DNA of 64,000 nucleotides. Origin: Candidatus Leucobacter sulfamidivorax. Its GTDB lineage: Bacteria > Actinomycetota > Actinomycetes > Actinomycetales > Microbacteriaceae. Under the pieces are notes generated by a model. The model was not told the origin of the DNA. It saw only the letters and a program-made list of their open reading frames with translations, and made no database searches. Within the stretch, counting starts at the first letter, position 1. Each line of letters begins with the position of its first letter. The translations under genes and the position numbers were made by a program. The stretch is from contig QZLF01000003.1 in the NCBI GenBank assembly GCA_016771945.1, forward strand, positions 124,001 to 188,000. The letters run 5' to 3'. Below, in pieces: positions 1 to 8,062 of the stretch.

Positions 1-154
1 CGGGTTCGAGGCCCGCCTCGGCGAGCTGCTCCCCCGCCCGCGCGGCCTCGGCCCGGCCCCGCTCGGTGAGCCGCACGTCGACCCAGCCGGTGAAGAGGTT
101 CTTCTCGTTCCATTCGCTCTGCCCGTGGCGCAGCAGGATCAGCGTGTTCGTCAT
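1..154 (-). CDS. gpmA: 2,3-bisphosphoglycerate-dependent phosphoglycerate mutase, N-terminal part
   Basis: Glycolytic enzyme interconverting 3- and 2-phosphoglycerate. Only the first 51 codons are present; the 3' end lies left of the window. The N-terminus shows the histidine-phosphatase signature [12 protein letters not shown] (residues 5-16), with the His that becomes phosphorylated, followed by [15 protein letters not shown], the substrate-binding segment typical of dPGM. ATG at 154 is chosen because it opens this conserved start. A TAGTCT -10-like element (167 to 162) ends 7 nt before the ATG, so the mRNA is probably leaderless. The family call is very secure for so short a piece because both motifs are intact. 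Confidence 0.9.
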   Translation of the reverse strand, partial: MTNTLILLRHGQSEWNEKNLFTGWVDVRLTERGRAEAARAGEQLAEAGLEP

Positions 155-161
155 GCCACCC

Positions 162-167
162 AGACTA
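162..167 (-). promoter_or_regulatory. -10 element of gpmA, probable leaderless promoter
   Basis: TAGTCT on the minus strand, 7 nt upstream of the gpmA ATG. It is one of a set of TAnnnT elements in this window placed 6-7 nt before a start codon. No convincing -35 is visible. Confidence 0.45.
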
Positions 168-268
168 CCGGGCGTCAGAACCCCGCGGCGTGGGATCCCC
201 CCGCCCCCGAGTCGGGGGCGCTTCGGGCGCTCAATCCGCCGAATAGGCGGCCGAAGCGACCCCGACTC

Positions 269-1441
269 TCAAGAGGGCATGGTCACGAGCGGCACAGGGG
301 TCAGAGACGCTTCAGGCGGGCAGGTCGCGAACACTCCCGCATCGGCCGGCACGATGACCTCCTGCGAGGCGGCGACCGCCTCCGACGCGGGATCCTCGCC
401 GAGGCGCACTTCGAGCTCGGCGTCCTCGGGCACCGAGCGCTTGAGCAGCGCGAGCGCGATGCCGCCCCACTCGTGGTGCAGCGCCGAGCGGGTCACCCGC
501 CCGACGGGCCGCGCGTCGGCGCCGGCCGACTCGCCGCGGCGGAACACCAGCGCGCCCGAGCCCGGCAGCTCTCCCCCGGAGCCGTCGAGGTGCAGCAGCA
601 CCAGCCGCCGGGGCGGGTGCCCGAGGTTGTGCACCTTGGCGATGGTCTCCTGACCCCGGTAGCAGCCCTTGTTCAGGTGCACCGCGGTGCGCATCCAGTC
701 GAGCTCGTGCGGGATCGCGCGCTCGTCGACCTCGCCGTGGCGGCTCGGCCGCCAGGCGCGCACCTCGAGCGCATCGACGGCGGTGAGCCCCGCGGCGCCT
801 GTCGCGCCGCTCCGCACGAGCGCCGCCGCATCGGCGAGACGCTCGCGCGGCAGCACCAGCTGGGTGGCCGACCACCCCGCGGCCGGATGCTCGCCGCGGG
901 CGTACTGCACGCCGCCGGAGACGATGCCCGCCCAGGGGTCGCGCCACTCCGCGACGGCGGCGCCGAGGGAGCGGAGGGCGGGAAGCGCCGATCCGCCGTC
1001 GAAGGCCAGCACGACGGCGAAGCGATCGCTCGCGTCCTCCACCTCGACGCGCATCGCGAAGCGCATGCGCTGCAGGAACTCTGTGAGCGGCGCCGCATCG
1101 CCCTCGTCGACGAGCAGCCACGAGCGCTCGCCGTCGTCGACGAGGCGGATCGCCCGCTCGATGCGGCCGTTCGGGTCGAGCAGCAGCGTCTCGACCGAGA
1201 CCCCGGGCGCGAGACCAGTGAGGCTCTGACTCGTCATCGAGTGCAACCAGCTCAGCCGATCCTCGCCGGCGACGGTGACGACGCCCCGATGGCTCAGGCT
1301 GGCGATGGCGTCGCCCGCCTCGAGCGCCCGCTGCTCGACGAGCGGACTGCCGAAGTGGGACGGAACCCCGAGACCCTCGCTCCCGACGGCGATGCTCTCG
1401 ACGGCGCCGTCGAGTCGCAGGAAGGGATCGCTCGCACTCAC
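269..1441 (-). CDS. ygfZ: YgfZ/GcvT-domain folate-binding protein
   Basis: Folate-binding protein of the YgfZ/CAF17 family, thought to support assembly or repair of certain iron-sulfur enzymes; cytosolic. The 390-residue product carries the family signature K-G-C-Y-R-G-Q-E (roughly residues 240-247), preceded by the conserved segment IPHELDW and followed by the aminomethyltransferase-like C-terminal barrel. The start is GTG at 1441 (MSASDPFL). The gene lies 13 nt downstream of a 35-residue microprotein gene on the same strand and is probably co-transcribed with it. The nearby glnR-mshD pair is on the opposite strand. Nothing looks broken. The family call is firm; the exact physiological target is unknown. 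Confidence 0.88.
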   Translation of the reverse strand: MSASDPFLRLDGAVESIAVGSEGLGVPSHFGSPLVEQRALEAGDAIASLSHRGVVTVAGEDRLSWLHSMTSQSLTGLAPGVSVETLLLDPNGRIERAIRLVDDGERSWLLVDEGDAAPLTEFLQRMRFAMRVEVEDASDRFAVVLAFDGGSALPALRSLGAAVAEWRDPWAGIVSGGVQYARGEHPAAGWSATQLVLPRERLADAAALVRSGATGAAGLTAVDALEVRAWRPSRHGEVDERAIPHELDWMRTAVHLNKGCYRGQETIAKVHNLGHPPRRLVLLHLDGSGGELPGSGALVFRRGESAGADARPVGRVTRSALHHEWGGIALALLKRSVPEDAELEVRLGEDPASEAVAASQEVIVPADAGVFATCPPEASLTPVPLVTMPS

Positions 1442-1454
1442 GCGCGGATAAGGG

Positions 1455-1562
1455 CTAACGCTGGCCCTTGAACAGCTTGACGACGACGGTGATGCCCAGC
1501 CAGGCGATCGTCAGCGACGCGAGGCCCAGCAGACCGAGGAAGAAGAGTTCGAGAGCGAGCAT
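1455..1562 (-). CDS. 35-residue single-span membrane microprotein
   Basis: Small ORF with product MLALELFFLGLLGLASLTIA... ending KLFKGQR. One hydrophobic helix spans about residues 5-30, followed by a short basic tail, so the topology is probably N-out/C-in. It is supported as a real gene by a TAGACT -10-like box on the minus strand (1574 to 1569) placed exactly 6 nt before the ATG, the same leaderless geometry as several neighbouring genes. The stop codon is 13 nt from the ygfZ start, so it heads that operon. No homology is recognised. It could be a membrane microprotein or simply a translated leader. Confidence 0.6.
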   Translation of the reverse strand: MLALELFFLGLLGLASLTIAWLGITVVVKLFKGQR

Positions 1563-1568
1563 GCCGTC

Positions 1569-1574
1569 AGTCTA
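1569..1574 (-). promoter_or_regulatory. -10 element of the microprotein-ygfZ operon
   Basis: TAGACT on the minus strand with a 6-nt gap to the ATG at 1562. It overlaps the stop codon of the upstream hypothetical gene that ends at 1572. Confidence 0.5.
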
Positions 1575-1892
1575 CCGGACCAGCAGACTCACGGCGTCGA
1601 TCACGGCGATGATCAGCACCGATCCCGCCACGCTGAACGAGGTGCGCGTGATGAAGCCCTCGCGCTGCGCGGTGCCGAGCTGCAGGAAGAAGGTCACGAT
1701 CGCGCTCGCGCCGATCGCGAGGACGAGCCATCGGGCGCGCTCGGGCTCGGGCACCAGCAGGATCACGAGGACGCCGAAGACGACGGCGAGCGCCCACGCG
1801 ATGATGAGCCGCGGCACATGCCACGACCCTGCCTCGGGCGCCGGCGGCGCCTGAGGGGCCTCATCCGGTGCGGCTTCGCTCACGTCCTTCAT
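1572..1892 (-). CDS. hypothetical three-helix membrane protein
   Basis: 106-residue product. The first about 26 residues are polar and rich in Ala/Pro/Glu. Three hydrophobic segments follow at about 28-47, 55-72 and 84-104, ending VSLLVR. ATG at 1892 (MKDVSEAAPDE) is chosen because longer readings run into the divergently transcribed glnR region. The gene is divergent from glnR and sits directly before the microprotein-ygfZ pair. It is not recognised beyond being a small actinobacterial membrane protein. Confidence 0.6.
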   Translation of the reverse strand: MKDVSEAAPDEAPQAPPAPEAGSWHVPRLIIAWALAVVFGVLVILLVPEPERARWLVLAIGASAIVTFFLQLGTAQREGFITRTSFSVAGSVLIIAVIDAVSLLVR

Positions 1893-1958
1893 CCTGCCAC
1901 ACCTCGGTCCGCGGGGCTCCTTCCAGGCCCCGCGCAGAGGCACCCCTCGCGATCCCGT

Positions 1959-1964
1959 TAGGAT
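1959..1964 (+). promoter_or_regulatory. -10 element of glnR-mshD
   Basis: TAGGAT, giving a predicted transcript start near 1971 and a leader of about 37 nt that contains the Shine-Dalgarno at 1992-1998. It argues against the in-frame ATG at 1963. Confidence 0.4.
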
Positions 1965-2007
1965 GGAGACCTGGCCGCCAGCCGTCGCGGCGGAGGGGAG
2001 CGTGCCG

Positions 2008-2694
2008 ATGCAGCTGCTCTGCCTCACGGATCGGGATCCCGGCTCGGCGCTTCCGGGCCTCGAACTCCTTCCGCACGAGGTACGGGTCTCGCCGCTGTCG
2101 GTGCGGCTGCCTGCGAGCGCCGCCGCCCGCTTCGACCTGCTGCTCATCGACGGCACCCTCGACGCGAGACGCGCCCGAGCCGCCTGCCTCGACCTCAAGG
2201 CCGATTGCCCCGTGCAGCGCCTGCTCATCACCTCGGAGTCGGCCCTGCCCGCAGTCACCCCGGAGTGGGCGCTCGCCGACGTGCTGCTGCCGGCGGCCAG
2301 CCCCGCGGAGATCGACCTGCGGCTGCGACTCGCCGTCGGCGGTCGCTCGGGAGTGGCGGGCGGATCGGTCGCGGAGGCCCCGACCGCGATCAGCGCCGCC
2401 GGCGTCACCATCGACGAGGGCAACTTCACCGCCCGCGTGCAGGACCGCACTCTCGACCTCACCTACAAGGAGTTCGAGCTGCTGTACTTCCTCGCGGCGC
2501 ATCCGGGCCGGGTGTTCACCCGCGAGCAGCTGCTCAGCGACGTCTGGGGCACCGACTACTTCGGCGGCACCCGCACCGTCGACGTGCACGTGCGCCGCCT
2601 GCGCGCGAAGCTCGGCGAGCACGAGGCGCTCATCAGCACCGTCCGGGGAGTGGGGTACGGCTTCGCCCGCGGAAGGAACGAGGCCGACGAATGA
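2008..2694 (+). CDS. glnR: GlnR, orphan OmpR/PhoB-type nitrogen regulator
   Basis: Global nitrogen-metabolism regulator of Actinobacteria, a DNA-binding orphan response regulator. The receiver-like half (residues 1-105) contains LLPHEVR and the Asp of FDLLLIDG. The winged helix (about 130-222) contains LTYKEFELLYFLAAHPGRVF, the turn FGGTRTVDVHVRRLRAKL and ISTVRGVGYGF, which match what I know of mycobacterial GlnR closely. The start is ATG 2008, preceded by GGAGGGG at 1992-1998. An in-frame ATG at 1963 lies inside the TAGGAT -10-like element (1959-1964), so it is unlikely to be used. The gene overlaps mshD by 4 nt (ATGA), the same glnR-mshD order as in mycobacteria. Confidence 0.9.
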   Translation: MQLLCLTDRDPGSALPGLELLPHEVRVSPLSVRLPASAAARFDLLLIDGTLDARRARAACLDLKADCPVQRLLITSESALPAVTPEWALADVLLPAASPAEIDLRLRLAVGGRSGVAGGSVAEAPTAISAAGVTIDEGNFTARVQDRTLDLTYKEFELLYFLAAHPGRVFTREQLLSDVWGTDYFGGTRTVDVHVRRLRAKLGEHEALISTVRGVGYGFARGRNEADE

Positions 2695-3596
2695 GCGGCG
2701 ACCTCGAAGCCGCACGCGCGCTCGTCGCCGAGGCGGAGGCCCACGACGGGGTCTCGCCCGTCTCCGATCAGGCCCTGCTCGCGGCCGCCCGCGGGCAGCG
2801 CGAGCTCTTCACACCGCCGGAAGCCCTGGGCATCCTCGGCCAGGGCGAGGTCGACCTCGTCGTGCGCCCCGAAGCCCGCGGCCGGGGCCTCGGCACCGCG
2901 CTGCTCACGCAGATGCTCGAGAGCGCCGACGACGGCGACGGCGGAGAGCTGCGCGCCTGGTCGCACGGCGAGAACCCGGCGGCCGAGGCGCTGCTCGGAG
3001 GCGCGGGCTTCGCGCCGATCCGCACCCTCTACCGCCTGGCCCTCGACCCGGCGCTGCTGCCGGGCGACGACCGCGATCCGCTCGCCCTTCCCGTCCCCGA
3101 CGGCTACGTCCTGCGCGCCTTCGACCCGGAGAGCCCCGCCGATGCGGCCGCGTGGGTACGGGCGAACGCCGCCGCATTCGCCCACCATCCGGAGCAGGGG
3201 CGCATCACCGAGGCCGACTTCGCCCTCATGCGCGAGGAGCCCTGGTTCGACGCGGCGGATCTGATCCTGCTCGCTGAGGACGGGCCCGGCTCGGAGATCG
3301 CCGGTTCGACCTGGATCAAGACCGTGCCCGCGAAGGACGGCTCGAGGACCGGGGAACCGAATGACGGAGCCGCGGTCGAGACCGAGCTGTACGCGGTCGG
3401 GGTGCGCCCCGAGCACGCGGGCCGCGGGCTCGGCGGGCTGCTGCTCGACGCGACGCTCGCGCGCATGGCGCAGCACCATCCGAGCCGCGTCACCCTCTAC
3501 GTCGACGGCGACAACGAGGCGGCCCTGAAGCTCTACGCGCGAGTCGGCTTCACGATCGACCAGCGCAGCACCCAGTGGGCGCGATCCGGGGCCTGA
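2691..3596 (+). CDS. mshD: mycothiol synthase MshD
   Basis: Acetyl-CoA:Cys-GlcN-Ins acetyltransferase, the last step of mycothiol synthesis; cytosolic. The 301-residue length is typical. It has two tandem GNAT folds. The first has the acetyl-CoA loop VRPEARGRGLGTALL (about 55-70). The second has VRPEHAGRGLGGLLL (about 240-255) followed by VDGDNEAALKLYARVGF near the end. The ATG overlaps the glnR stop as ATGA, so the two are co-translated. Its presence implies that the organism makes mycothiol as its low-molecular-weight thiol. Confidence 0.92.
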   Translation: MSGDLEAARALVAEAEAHDGVSPVSDQALLAAARGQRELFTPPEALGILGQGEVDLVVRPEARGRGLGTALLTQMLESADDGDGGELRAWSHGENPAAEALLGGAGFAPIRTLYRLALDPALLPGDDRDPLALPVPDGYVLRAFDPESPADAAAWVRANAAAFAHHPEQGRITEADFALMREEPWFDAADLILLAEDGPGSEIAGSTWIKTVPAKDGSRTGEPNDGAAVETELYAVGVRPEHAGRGLGGLLLDATLARMAQHHPSRVTLYVDGDNEAALKLYARVGFTIDQRSTQWARSGA

Positions 3597-3607
3597 GCCG
3601 CGCGCCC

Positions 3608-3625
3608 GGCGAACGGCCGGTGAAC
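3608..3625 (-). promoter_or_regulatory. PHO-box-like direct repeat upstream of ppk
   Basis: On the minus strand GTTCACC (3625-3619) and GTTCGCC (3614-3608) are repeated with an 11-bp period, as in actinobacterial PhoP boxes. It lies 51-68 bp before the predicted ppk transcript start. It resembles the triplet upstream of pstS. Confidence 0.5.
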
Positions 3626-3663
3626 GAAGCCCCCTCCGGTCGGTGCCGATCGCCGGGGTTTGA

Positions 3664-3669
3664 CAGAAT
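3664..3669 (+). promoter_or_regulatory. -10 element of ppk, leaderless
   Basis: CAGAAT followed by 6 nt (GGCACC) and the ATG at 3676, so transcription probably starts on the start codon. No Shine-Dalgarno is visible. Confidence 0.4.
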
Positions 3670-3675
3670 GGCACC

Positions 3676-5802
3676 ATGAGCGAGAACAACGATCCGGGCG
3701 AGACGACGGGCGACGGGCTGCCCGCCGACCGCTACATCGATCGCGAGCTGAGCTGGCTCGCGTTCAACCAGCGCGTGCTCGAACTCGCCGAGGACCCGTC
3801 GGTGCCGCTGCTCGAGCGCTCCAACTTCCTCGCGATCTTCGCCTCGAACCTCGACGAGTTCTTCATGGTGCGCGTCGCGGGCCTGAGGCGCCGCATCGTC
3901 ACGGGCCTCGCCGTGCCCACGAACGTCGGCCGCGCCCCCGCCGACGTGCTCGCCGACATCAACGCGAAGGCCTACGAGCTGCAGCTGCGCCACGCGCGGT
4001 GCTGGGCGGATCAGGTGCAGCCGGCGCTCGCCGAGGCGGGGGTCCGCATCGTGGAGTGGAGCACGCTCGACGACGCCGACCGGCAGATCCTCACCGAGTA
4101 CTACGAGCAGCACATCTATCCCGTGCTCATGCCCCTCGCGGTGGATCCCGCGCACCCGTTCCCCTACATCTCGGGCCGGGCGCTCAACCTGTCGATCCGG
4201 GTGCGCAACCCCCGCACCGACAAGGTCGAGTTCGCGCGTCTCAAGGTGCCCCAGATGATCCCCCGCTACGTGCGGGTGGATCGGCGCGAATCGGTCGACG
4301 ACGTGCGCTTCATCGCGCTCGAGGAGCTCATCGCGAATCAGCTCGACGGGCTCTTCCCCGGCATGGAGGTCGTGGATCACCACGTCTTCCGGGTCACCCG
4401 CAACGAGGACGTCGAGATCGAGGAGGACGAGACCGAGAGCCTCATCCAGGCCCTCGAGAAGGAGCTGCTGCGACGGCGCTTCGGGCCGCCGATCCGCCTC
4501 GAGATCTCGGACGACATGGATCAGGCGACCCTCGACCTGCTCATCTCGGAGTTCGGCATCGACGAGCAGCAGGTCTACACGCTGCCCGCGCCGCTCGACC
4601 TCGGCGGGCTCTTCGCGCTGAGCCGCGTCGAGCGCGCGGACCTTAAGTACACCCCGCACATCCCGGTGACCGCGCCGCAGTTCCGCGCGGTGTCGCCGAG
4701 CGAGCAGCCCGACCTGTTCCGGGCGATCGCCCGGCGCGAGGTGCTCGTGCACCACCCCTACGAGTCGTTCTCCACCAGCGTGCAGGCCTTCATCGAGCAG
4801 GCGGCGACCGACCCGGGCGTGCTGGCCATCAAGCAGACGCTCTACCGCACCTCCGGCGACAGCCCCATCGTCGCCGCCCTCATCAAGGCGGCCGAGGCCG
4901 GCAAGCAGGTGCTCGCCCTCGTCGAGATCAAGGCCCGCTTCGACGAGGAGGCGAACATCACCTGGGCGCGCAAGCTCGAGCAGGCGGGCGTGCACGTGGT
5001 CTACGGGCTCGTCGGGCTCAAGACCCACTGCAAGCTCGTGCACGTGATCCGCGAGGAGCAGGGCCGGCTGCGGCACTACTGCCACATCGGCACCGGCAAC
5101 TACAATCCGAAGACGAGCCGCATCTACGAGGACTTCGGGCTGTTCACCGCCTCCGACGAGGCGGGGCGCGACGTGACGAAGCTCTTCAACGTGCTCTCGG
5201 GCTACGCGATCGAGACCAACTACGATCGGCTGCTCGTCGCCCCCGAGGGCCTGCGGCGCGGCCTGCTCGAGCGCATCGAGCGCGAGGTCGAGCACGCGAG
5301 GGCCGGCCGGCCGAGCGGCATCAGGCTCAAGGCCAACAGCATGGTCGACGAGCAGATCATCGACGCGCTCTACCGCGCAAGCGGGGCGGGCGTGCCGATC
5401 GAGGTCTGGATCCGCGGCATCTGCTCGATCCGCGCCGGCGTGCCGGGGCTCTCGGAGAACATCCGCGTGCGCTCGGTGCTCGGCCGGTACCTCGAGCACT
5501 CGCGCATCTACGCCTTCGAGAACGACGGCAGACAGGAGGTCTTCATCGGCAGCGCCGACCTCATGCACCGCAACCTGGACCGGCGCATCGAGGTGCTGGC
5601 CCGCATCGACGATCACGAGCACCTCGCGCGCATCGACCGCTTCTTCGGCTTCGCGTTCAGCGACGGGGTGTCGTCCTGGCACATGCTGCCCGACGGCACC
5701 TGGAACCGCCGCACCGAGGGCGCGGACGGGACGCCCCTGCCGGATCTGCAGGAGCTCGTGATGTCCGACCGGGCCGAGGCGCGGTCGCGGGGCGGCCGAT
5801 GA
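3676..5802 (+). CDS. ppk: polyphosphate kinase (RNA degradosome type)
   Basis: Reversible synthesis of inorganic polyphosphate from ATP. At 708 residues it has the usual PPK1 length and domain order: helical N domain (RELSWLAFNQRVLELAED near residue 20), head domain, then two phospholipase-D-like catalytic domains. The catalytic region includes LVHHPYESF (about 355), GVHVVYGLVGLKTHCKLVHV with the phosphorylated His (about 440-460), HIGTGNYNPKTSRIYED (about 473-489) and the second-domain sequence SADLMHRNLDRRIEVL (about 617-632). ATG 3676 is supported by a -10 element exactly 6 nt upstream. The stop overlaps the next ATG (ATGA), coupling it to the Nudix gene. A PHO-box-like repeat upstream suggests phosphate control. 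Confidence 0.95.
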   Translation: MSENNDPGETTGDGLPADRYIDRELSWLAFNQRVLELAEDPSVPLLERSNFLAIFASNLDEFFMVRVAGLRRRIVTGLAVPTNVGRAPADVLADINAKAYELQLRHARCWADQVQPALAEAGVRIVEWSTLDDADRQILTEYYEQHIYPVLMPLAVDPAHPFPYISGRALNLSIRVRNPRTDKVEFARLKVPQMIPRYVRVDRRESVDDVRFIALEELIANQLDGLFPGMEVVDHHVFRVTRNEDVEIEEDETESLIQALEKELLRRRFGPPIRLEISDDMDQATLDLLISEFGIDEQQVYTLPAPLDLGGLFALSRVERADLKYTPHIPVTAPQFRAVSPSEQPDLFRAIARREVLVHHPYESFSTSVQAFIEQAATDPGVLAIKQTLYRTSGDSPIVAALIKAAEAGKQVLALVEIKARFDEEANITWARKLEQAGVHVVYGLVGLKTHCKLVHVIREEQGRLRHYCHIGTGNYNPKTSRIYEDFGLFTASDEAGRDVTKLFNVLSGYAIETNYDRLLVAPEGLRRGLLERIEREVEHARAGRPSGIRLKANSMVDEQIIDALYRASGAGVPIEVWIRGICSIRAGVPGLSENIRVRSVLGRYLEHSRIYAFENDGRQEVFIGSADLMHRNLDRRIEVLARIDDHEHLARIDRFFGFAFSDGVSSWHMLPDGTWNRRTEGADGTPLPDLQELVMSDRAEARSRGGR

Positions 5803-6737
5803 CCCGCACCGTCCTCGCGGCCGGCACGGTGTGCTGGCGCCGGGTGGACGACGAGCTCATGGTGCTGCTCGTGCACCGCACCAGGCAGCGCGACGTCTCG
5901 TTCCCCAAGGGCAAGCTCGACAAGGGCGAGAGCATGCCCCGGGCCGCGGTGCGCGAGACGCTGGAGGAGACCGGCATCGCCGTGACCCTCGGGGCGAACC
6001 TCGGCACGATCCACTACACCCTGCCCACCGGGGGCGAGAAGACCGTGCAGTACTGGGCGGCCGAGGTCACCGAGGCGGCGGTGCACGCGTCGACGTTCAA
6101 GCCGAACGGCGAGATCTCAGCGCTCGAGTGGGTGTCGCTCTCCCGCGTGCCGAAGCGCCTCAGCTACCGGGCCGATCGCGAGCTGTTCGAGGTCTTCGCC
6201 CGTCTGGCCGCGCGGGACGCCGTGGACACGTTCTCGGTGATCCTGCTGCGCCATGCCAGAGCCGAGCCTCGCGGCGCGGCCTGGCCCACGGACCGACTGC
6301 GCCCGCTCTCGGACTCGGGCGAGCATCAGGCCGAGACCCTCGTGCCCATGCTCGAGGCCTTCGGCCCGCAGCGCATCCTGTCGTCGACCGCCGAGCGCTG
6401 CATGCGCACGGTGGCCCCGCTCGCCCACCACCTGCACAAGACCGTGCGGGTGCAGGAGGGGCTGAGCCAGGACCTCTGGGACACCGGCGACACCGCCGAG
6501 CTGCGCAGCGCGATCGGCAAGGTCGTGCGCAAGGGCAAGAACACCGTCATCTGCACGCACCGCCCGGTGCTGCCCGACGCCGTGCGCGAGCTCGCGCTCG
6601 CGACCGGCACCCTGCCCGGCGACTACCTGCGAGAGGCCGCAGAGCTGCCCCCCGGAGGGTTCTCCGTCTTCCACTTCTCCCGCAAGCACCCCGGTGCGGG
6701 CATCCTCGGCGTGGAGACGTACCCGATCAAGCACTGA
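5799..6737 (+). CDS. MutT1-like Nudix hydrolase fused to histidine phosphatase
   Basis: Two-domain protein like mycobacterial MutT1. The N-terminal Nudix domain carries the full box GKLDKGESMPRAAVRETLEE plus TGI (about residues 33-55), with the metal-binding Glu pair. The C-terminal half is a SixA/phosphoglycerate-mutase-like domain beginning with VILLRHARAEPRG (about 147-159) and including STAERCMRT and CTHRPVLPD. Members hydrolyse oxidised nucleotides or dinucleoside polyphosphates. It is translationally coupled to ppk through a 4-nt overlap, which suggests a role in nucleotide/polyphosphate housekeeping. 312 residues, intact. Confidence 0.9.
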   Translation: MTRTVLAAGTVCWRRVDDELMVLLVHRTRQRDVSFPKGKLDKGESMPRAAVRETLEETGIAVTLGANLGTIHYTLPTGGEKTVQYWAAEVTEAAVHASTFKPNGEISALEWVSLSRVPKRLSYRADRELFEVFARLAARDAVDTFSVILLRHARAEPRGAAWPTDRLRPLSDSGEHQAETLVPMLEAFGPQRILSSTAERCMRTVAPLAHHLHKTVRVQEGLSQDLWDTGDTAELRSAIGKVVRKGKNTVICTHRPVLPDAVRELALATGTLPGDYLREAAELPPGGFSVFHFSRKHPGAGILGVETYPIKH

Positions 6738-6742
6738 TCGGG
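6722..6742 (+). terminator. hairpin overlapping the Nudix gene stop
   Basis: CCCGATCA-AGCAC-TGATCGGG, an 8-bp perfect stem spanning the stop codon between two convergent genes. It lacks a clear T-run, so terminator function is only likely. Confidence 0.4.
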
Positions 6743-6761
6743 CCGTGAGCGCCGGGGCCGC

Positions 6762-7631
6762 CTAGTGCCTCGTGAACTTCGGCGGGTCGGGCCACCCCTG
6801 ATAGGGCACGGACGCGGTGCCGTTGTGCGCGTCCATGACCGCGGTGTAGCGCCGCGTGATGGCGGCCGCGGTCTGGGAGAGCACCCGCACCGCCGGGATG
6901 ATGTTCGCCTGGTCGAGCAGAGCGGGGCCCTCGGCGCCGAGCGTCGCGACGATGCTGCGGCCCGCTCCCCAGACGGGCAGCGCGAGAACCGCCGAAGAGC
7001 CGTCCTGCACCAGCCCAGACGAGAACCCCCGGCCGCGATCCTCGTGCACCCGGGAGATGAACTGCTCCAACTGCGCGCTGGTGTGCACGCCGCCCTGCAG
7101 CAGCTTGCGGATCTCCGCATCGGGAGTGTTGTACATCAGCGCGCGGCCCGTGTCCGTCGCGATCACGGGGTACACCATGCCGATGCTGTCGACGAAGGGG
7201 CGCATGGTCTCCGGCTGCTCCGACCAGATGGTGCACACCTCGGTGCCGATGCGGACGACGAGGAACGCGCGCGCGTCCACGGCCTCGGCGGCGCGCAGGA
7301 TCACCGCGGCCGCCGCGCGCATCAACTGCTGATCGGCGGCGCGCATGCCGAGGCTGTACATCCGGGGTCCGAGCCGATAGCTGCGGGTCACCTCGTCGCG
7401 CACGACGAGACCGGCCTCGGTCAGCACGCGCAGGGTCCGGGATATCTGCGACTTGTCGGCGTCGAGGTACTCGGCGATGCGGTTGTTGCCCCAGCCCTCG
7501 CCCTTCCAGGTCCACTGCTGCAGCACCTGCAGCACCTCGATGCCGCGCCACAGCGTGCTCAGCTCGCGGGATCCCGCCCGCCTGTCGTCGGGCTTCGAAG
7601 CATCGCCCGGAACCGCTTCTCCAACGACCAC
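6762..7631 (-). CDS. IclR-family transcriptional regulator
   Basis: DNA-binding regulator; ligand and targets are unknown. The winged helix-turn-helix begins at about residue 23 of the chosen product (STLWRGIEVLQVLQQW) with recognition region IAEYLDADKSQISRTLRVLT. The IclR effector domain follows, with conserved DTGRALMYN and the late segment VWGAGRSIVATLGAEGPALL. The start is set at GTG 7631 because a strong Shine-Dalgarno (GGAGG at 7643-7639) lies 7 nt upstream. An in-frame GTG at 7754 would add 41 residues that look non-conserved. The gene is transcribed in the same direction as capA but is separated from it by a tandem-repeat/terminator block. 289 residues. Confidence 0.85.
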   Translation of the reverse strand: MVVGEAVPGDASKPDDRRAGSRELSTLWRGIEVLQVLQQWTWKGEGWGNNRIAEYLDADKSQISRTLRVLTEAGLVVRDEVTRSYRLGPRMYSLGMRAADQQLMRAAAAVILRAAEAVDARAFLVVRIGTEVCTIWSEQPETMRPFVDSIGMVYPVIATDTGRALMYNTPDAEIRKLLQGGVHTSAQLEQFISRVHEDRGRGFSSGLVQDGSSAVLALPVWGAGRSIVATLGAEGPALLDQANIIPAVRVLSQTAAAITRRYTAVMDAHNGTASVPYQGWPDPPKFTRH

Positions 7632-7768
7632 CCCAACTCCTCCCTCGCGCCCGTCACGCACAATCGCGACCGACGCGCCGCGACTCCCGGAGCGATCTTC
7701 CGACGTGCGGACGCCCTCGTCCAGCCTTGATGGGATCAGACTACCGCCACGCACTCGGAGCGGCGGCG

Positions 7769-8062
7769 CGAGGGCCGGAAATGGCCCTCGCGAGTGCAGG
7801 CCCCTACTCCTGCGTGATCAACCACTCCCAGGCCCCGCTCATCATCCGCACTTCGCGCCAGAGGCGCTCAGGAGCCGCGGCACGAGGGCCAGAAATGGCC
7901 CTCGCGAGTGCAGGCCCCTACTCCTGCGTGATCAACCACTCTCGAGCCCCGCTCATCATCCGCACTTCGCGCCAGAGGCGCTCAGGAGCCGCGGCACGAG
8001 GGCCAGAAATGGCCCTCGCGAGTGCGGGCCCCTACTCCTGGGTGATCAACCACTCCCGGGCC
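7769..8062. repeat. 114-bp tandem repeat made from the capA 3' end
   Basis: Two full copies (from 7769 and 7883) and a partial third (from 7997) repeat with a period of exactly 114 bp. Each contains an inverted repeat CGAGGGCCA-GAAA-TGGCCCTCG (the first copy has one change) and, on the minus strand, a copy of the last codons of capA ending EWLITQE and a stop. The third copy is the real capA end. The block therefore looks like serial duplication of a gene tail plus its terminator. Confidence 0.85.
7997..8018 (-). terminator. capA terminator hairpin (copy 3)
   Basis: 9-bp perfect stem with a GAAA loop just downstream of the capA stop. Equivalent hairpins occur at 7883-7904 and 7769-7790. There is no long T-run. 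Confidence 0.5.

Noticed and set aside
1963-2007. Upstream ATG start for glnR
   Set aside because: The ATG lies within the TAGGAT -10-like element, and ATG 2008 has a proper Shine-Dalgarno and matches the GlnR N-terminus.
3550-5682. 710-codon open frame on the minus strand opposite ppk
   Set aside because: Shadow of ppk in high-GC DNA; composition is repetitive Arg/Asp/Val/Leu with no domain, and ppk is unmistakable.
7632-7754. Longer IclR-family protein starting at GTG 7754
   Set aside because: The added residues are low-complexity and a strong Shine-Dalgarno sits 7 nt before GTG 7631.
7769-8062. Regular repeats considered as a CRISPR array
   Set aside because: Units are 114 bp with no unique spacers, they copy the capA tail, and no cas gene is present.
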